DNA of 64,000 nucleotides from an uncultured bacterium (GTDB lineage Bacteria; Atribacterota; Atribacteria; Atribacterales; Caldatribacteriaceae), in contig CALAIW010000010.1 in assembly GCA_937922705.1 (NCBI GenBank), forward strand, positions 119,262 through 183,261, written 5' to 3'. Below, piece by piece: positions 61,422-64,000 of the stretch (position 1 is its first letter; each line of letters starts with the position of its first letter). The notes under the pieces were generated by a model. The model saw only the letters and a list, made by a program, of their open reading frames with translations, searched no databases and was not told the origin of the DNA. Both the position numbers and the translations under genes were made by a program.

Positions 61422-63359
61422 GTGGAATACCAAATAGCAAAGTTTCCCAAATGGGAAAAGGTATTCCTTCCGGTGGAAGCGCGAATGGTGATCGAGAGAG
61501 CTCCCCGGTGCTTTTTTCCGGAAAGCCGAGACGAAATTCTCAATTTAGCCATGGGAGGGAAAAAGGAGGGGATTTTCGAAGTTGCCTATGAAATTCCCGG
61601 CCGAGGTAGATACGTAGAAGCTACCGTTGCCTTGTGTCGCAACGGACTGGTAGTCAACTATACTGAGCCCTACATGCGCCGGCGTGATCCAGATTGCATG
61701 GTCATCGGAGATGATAAACCTACCGATAAACCTCGATTCCGGGACCGCTTCGGAAGTGAATTTGCGCCATTGCGGAAAGAGACTCTGGAGTGGCTTGCAC
61801 ACCAAGAGCTCATTGCTATGCCCTTCATGGCCGGAAGTGCCACGAACCAGGATGGGTATGGAGCGATACTCATTGCTCCGGCTAACGCTGGTTTTTTTGT
61901 TGGAGGTCTTGGAGATCTCCAGGGCATGATTCCTTGGAAAAACCTTCCTGAACCCTTCATAGTCAGGATTGTTATCTACCTTGCACCACCTTTCCGCCAC
62001 ACTCATTTCAACGGTCGGCAAGTGGTGGTCCACAATCGCCTGGACGATTGTTACGAGATCTTCTCCTACAACCTCTACCCCGGACCTAGTGCCAAAAAGG
62101 GTGTTTATGGAGCACTTCTCCACATTGGGGTAGAAGAAGGATGGCCAACCTTGCATGCTTCGTGTGCTCAAGTAGTGACACCTTACAACAACATCGTCAC
62201 TATCCTCCACGAAGGTGCCAGCGGTGGGGGAAAGAGCGAATTTTTAGAATACCCTCATCGCCAGCCAGATGGTCGACTTCTCTTAGGCGAAAACCTTATT
62301 ACAGGAGAAAGGCTCGAACTGAGCTTACCTCGGGGATGTAAGCTGCGGCGTGTTTGCGATGACATGGCTATCTGTCCACCAGATAAACAAAAGGCAAATG
62401 GTTGGCTTGTGGTGGAGGACGCAGAAGAGGCCTGGTTTGTACGCTTGGACCATATTAAGCAATATGGTACCGACCCGTTTCTTGAAAAACTAACAATCCA
62501 TCCTCCGATACCGCTTATTTTCCTTAACCTGGTTGGTGTTCCAGGCGCAACATGCCTGATTTGGGAACACACCGAGGATGCCCCCGGCAAGCCCTGCCCA
62601 AATCCCCGGGTGATCTTGCCGCGGAGCATTATGCCGGATATAGTTAACGAAGCAGTAGAGGTTCACTACCGAAATTTCGGGCTCCGTACCCCACCTTGCA
62701 CGCGAGAGAAGCCGACCTATGGCATTGTCGGGTACCTTCATTTCCTCCCGAAAGCCCTAGCCTGGCTTTGGCGACTAGTGGCCCCTCGTGGTTTTGCCAA
62801 TCCCAGCATTACTGAAACCATTGGCTTAAGCAGCGAGGGAGTGGGATCGTACGGTCCTTTCCTCTCTGGTCGCTATGTAGACCATGCTAATCTCCTTTTG
62901 CGTCAGATGCAAAGCACTCCTCTTGTGCGGTATACTCTGACCCCTAATCAACACGTGGGAGCCTGGCGAGTTTCATTCATGCCTGAGTGGATAGCTCGAG
63001 AGTACCTTGCCCGACGAGGGCTTGCTCCTTTTGCACCTGGGGAGCTTGTCCCTGCTCGTTGTGAACTTTTGGGCTATACCTTGACAAAGCTCGAACTCGA
63101 AGGAACGATGCTACCTGAGTTCCTTTTCCGGGTGGAGAAACAACCAGAGGTTGGGCTTGAGGCCTATGATGAGGGAGCAGAGATTCTCCGAAAATTTTTC
63201 CGTACCGAGCTTGTACACTTTCTGACTCCTGACCTCGATCCGTTGGGCCGACGAATTATCGAGTGTTGTCTGGATGGAGGAAAATTGTCAGATTACGAAG
63301 AAATCTGGACTGAAAAAGGTGGAGAGACCTCGACATTGCAGACTTGCACACCCTCTTAG
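61422..63359 (+). CDS. P-loop, PEPCK/HPr-kinase-like protein (DUF4914-like), unknown function
   Basis: A 645-residue cytosolic protein with GTG start and GAGGTGAAG upstream. A P-loop GASGGGKS lies at 265-272 (TILHEGASGGGKSEFLE), resembling the kinase-1a loop of PEP carboxykinase. Downstream are CDDMAICPPD, WLVVEDAEEAWFVRLDHI and TCLIWEHTED, which could supply metal and nucleotide contacts. The N-terminal half (60-240) has FMAGSATNQDGYGAILIAPA and LAPPFRHTHFNG. I associate it with DUF4914, a family whose reaction is unknown; this is from memory. It stands alone behind a strong promoter and a structured leader. Confidence 0.7.
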   Translation: MEYQIAKFPKWEKVFLPVEARMVIERAPRCFFPESRDEILNLAMGGKKEGIFEVAYEIPGRGRYVEATVALCRNGLVVNYTEPYMRRRDPDCMVIGDDKPTDKPRFRDRFGSEFAPLRKETLEWLAHQELIAMPFMAGSATNQDGYGAILIAPANAGFFVGGLGDLQGMIPWKNLPEPFIVRIVIYLAPPFRHTHFNGRQVVVHNRLDDCYEIFSYNLYPGPSAKKGVYGALLHIGVEEGWPTLHASCAQVVTPYNNIVTILHEGASGGGKSEFLEYPHRQPDGRLLLGENLITGERLELSLPRGCKLRRVCDDMAICPPDKQKANGWLVVEDAEEAWFVRLDHIKQYGTDPFLEKLTIHPPIPLIFLNLVGVPGATCLIWEHTEDAPGKPCPNPRVILPRSIMPDIVNEAVEVHYRNFGLRTPPCTREKPTYGIVGYLHFLPKALAWLWRLVAPRGFANPSITETIGLSSEGVGSYGPFLSGRYVDHANLLLRQMQSTPLVRYTLTPNQHVGAWRVSFMPEWIAREYLARRGLAPFAPGELVPARCELLGYTLTKLELEGTMLPEFLFRVEKQPEVGLEAYDEGAEILRKFFRTELVHFLTPDLDPLGRRIIECCLDGGKLSDYEEIWTEKGGETSTLQTCTPS

Positions 63360-63372
63360 GGTGCTGAGTCTG
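63339..63372 (+). terminator. Hairpin at the end of the P-loop gene
   Basis: CAGACT...GCACACCCT pairs imperfectly with AGGGTGC...AGTCTG around the stop codon at 63357-63359. A pyrimidine-rich tail follows (GAGCTTCTCCCTTCT). Likely rho-independent, imperfect. Confidence 0.6.
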
Positions 63373-63613
63373 AGCTTCTCCCTTCTATTGGCAATATAAG
63401 AAGTGGGTTTGCCTGATTTTAAGAGTGTAGAGCCAGTTCCGTTACTTGAAGTCTCTTTTTTCAGGTACGTTTGACTCACTCCCATCGCATGAACTCTCAG
63501 GCGCGACGAGGCGATTCGAAACAAGCCCCAAAAGTACTGTAACCTCCCGTTGTTGTCAAGCCGCTGTCAAAGAAGGACTTTCGCAAGAGGGAAATCATAA
63601 GAAGCTTAAAAAC
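63373..63613. other. Non-coding stretch before tRNA-Trp
   Basis: No supported gene. A minus-strand frame (63288-63524) has no RBS and no family. secE, the usual gene after tRNA-Trp, is not here. A minus-strand promoter-like pair lies at 63531-63559. Confidence 0.5.
63531..63559 (-). promoter_or_regulatory. Promoter-like element downstream of tRNA-Trp
   Basis: Minus strand TTGACA (63559-63554), 17 bp, TACTTT (63536-63531). It points leftwards into the end of the P-loop gene, so it might make an antisense RNA; or it is the remnant of a promoter for a lost downstream gene. Confidence 0.4.
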
Positions 63614-63690
63614 TGGCAGGCCCGGCAGGATTCGAACCTGCAACCCCCGGATTTGGAATCCGGTGCTCTGGCCGTTAGAGCTACGGACCT
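63614..63690 (-). tRNA. tRNA-Trp (anticodon CCA)
   Basis: A 77-nt cloverleaf on the minus strand: acceptor AGGTCCG with CGGGCCT (one G-T pair), D arm AGCTC/GAGC, anticodon stem CCGGA/TCCGG with loop TTCCAAA (CCA, Trp), T arm GCAGG-TTCGAAT-CCTGC, discriminator G and encoded CCA. It follows rpmG by 18 bp, as in many tuf-rpmG-trnW-secE operons. Confidence 0.95.
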
Positions 63691-63708
63691 GCTCACTCTT
63701 AGTATATC

Positions 63709-63858
63709 TTAACGAACTTCGCGATGCAAGGTGTGCTTTCGGCAAAATGGGCAATACTTCCGAAACTCTAAACGCCCACTTTTTTTATTCTTATTCTTGC
63801 TACCTTGGTAGTTTCTCCGTTTACACTCTGTGCACTCGAAAGTAATGATTTCCGACAC
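63709..63858 (-). CDS. rpmG: 50S ribosomal protein L33
   Basis: A 49-residue protein from GTG 63858 with GGGGG upstream: [18 protein letters not shown], then [20 protein letters not shown]. Two CxxC motifs (CTEC and CPFC) make the zinc-binding form. It begins 12 bp after the tuf stop and is followed by tRNA-Trp. Confidence 0.95.
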   Translation of the reverse strand: MSEIITFECTECKRRNYQGSKNKNKKSGRLEFRKYCPFCRKHTLHREVR

Positions 63859-63870
63859 TTCTACAACCCC

Positions 63871-64000
63871 CTACTCAATGATCTCCGTGACCACCCCAGC
63901 ACCAACCGTCCTTCCTCCCTCACGGATAGCAAAACGCAAACCCTTCTCCAAAGCCACAGGGTAAATGAGTTTCACTTCGAGGTTGGCATTATCTCCAGGC
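63871..64000 (-). CDS. tuf: Elongation factor Tu, C-terminal end (partial)
   Basis: The last 42 codons read [20 protein letters not shown] then [20 protein letters not shown] and IE, the unmistakable EF-Tu domain 3 end. The rest lies beyond the window edge. It is the upstream gene of the tuf-rpmG-tRNA-Trp unit. Confidence 0.96.
   Translation of the reverse strand, partial: PGDNANLEVKLIYPVALEKGLRFAIREGGRTVGAGVVTEIIE

Noticed and set aside
63288..63524. 78-codon minus-strand frame after tRNA-Trp, tested as secE
   Set aside because: No membrane helix and no SecE motif; it overlaps the end of the P-loop gene.
1..64000. CRISPR arrays, insertion sequences, prophage genes
   Set aside because: No regularly spaced short repeats, no transposase- or integrase-like protein and no terminal inverted repeats were seen.

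Overview
The window looks like a contiguous piece of a bacterial chromosome from an anaerobic, probably thermophilic, hydrogen-metabolising fermenter. The evidence is an [FeFe]-hydrogenase operon, the hydrogenase maturase HydG, a flavodiiron protein and ferritin for oxygen/iron handling, two small heat-shock proteins with an HspR-type regulator, and glycogen-type ADP-glucose metabolism. Codon and family flavour suggest Atribacterota or a neighbouring deep lineage, but this is a guess from gene content only. No transposase, prophage, CRISPR array or rRNA was seen.

Layout. Positions 1-49.4 kb are almost entirely minus-strand, with many 1-40 bp gene overlaps, i.e. long operons. Reading along transcription (high to low coordinates): an hsp20-dnaJ-hspR-clp operon with a strong promoter and a palindromic operator (17.0-12.6 kb) is followed by a separate promoter and a seven-gene hydrogenase operon (12.6-4.1 kb) that holds two NuoE-like and two NuoF-like subunits. 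One NuoF is fused to a GltD/NfnB-type flavoprotein, and the other has lost its N-terminal Fe-S cysteines. The operon runs on into a YqgF-like nuclease, the AmrA/AmrS pair, ApbE and MreC/MreD at the left edge.

From 42.0 to 17.0 kb lies a housekeeping and carbohydrate block: HAD phosphatase, citramalate synthase, a very divergent phosphoglucose-isomerase-like protein, PHP phosphatase, FolD, phosphodiesterase, GH57 glycosidase, two GlgC paralogues, GalT, M42 peptidase, Lon, Hsp20, PpiC, TldD/TldE, IleS, a LysM-M23 lipoprotein and an HD-domain protein. At 44.1-42.1 kb there is a decaying pentose locus: a truncated transketolase N-half, an intact SorC regulator and a frameshifted, internally deleted rpiB. 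A tRNA-Arg with a near-consensus promoter follows, separated by a 48-nt perfect palindrome from a BMP-family nucleoside ABC importer operon (49.4-44.7 kb).

From 49.5 kb both strands are used. A sodium/solute symporter with its small accessory protein is followed by a NarL-type two-component pair, divergent from hydG through two symmetric extended -10 promoters. Next come a radical-SAM protein of the DNA-modification/repair-linked type, an SGNH hydrolase and PaaI thioesterase pair, ferritin and flavodiiron protein, and a split two-gene permease under a cysteine-tipped PadR regulator.

At 60.8-63.6 kb is an isolated plus-strand unit: a near-consensus promoter, a roughly 150-nt leader with several stem-loops, and a 645-residue P-loop protein that I associate with DUF4914 (a PEPCK/HPr-kinase-like family). 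This is the best candidate here for an undescribed system. The window ends with tRNA-Trp, rpmG and the end of tuf on the minus strand; the usual secE does not follow tRNA-Trp.
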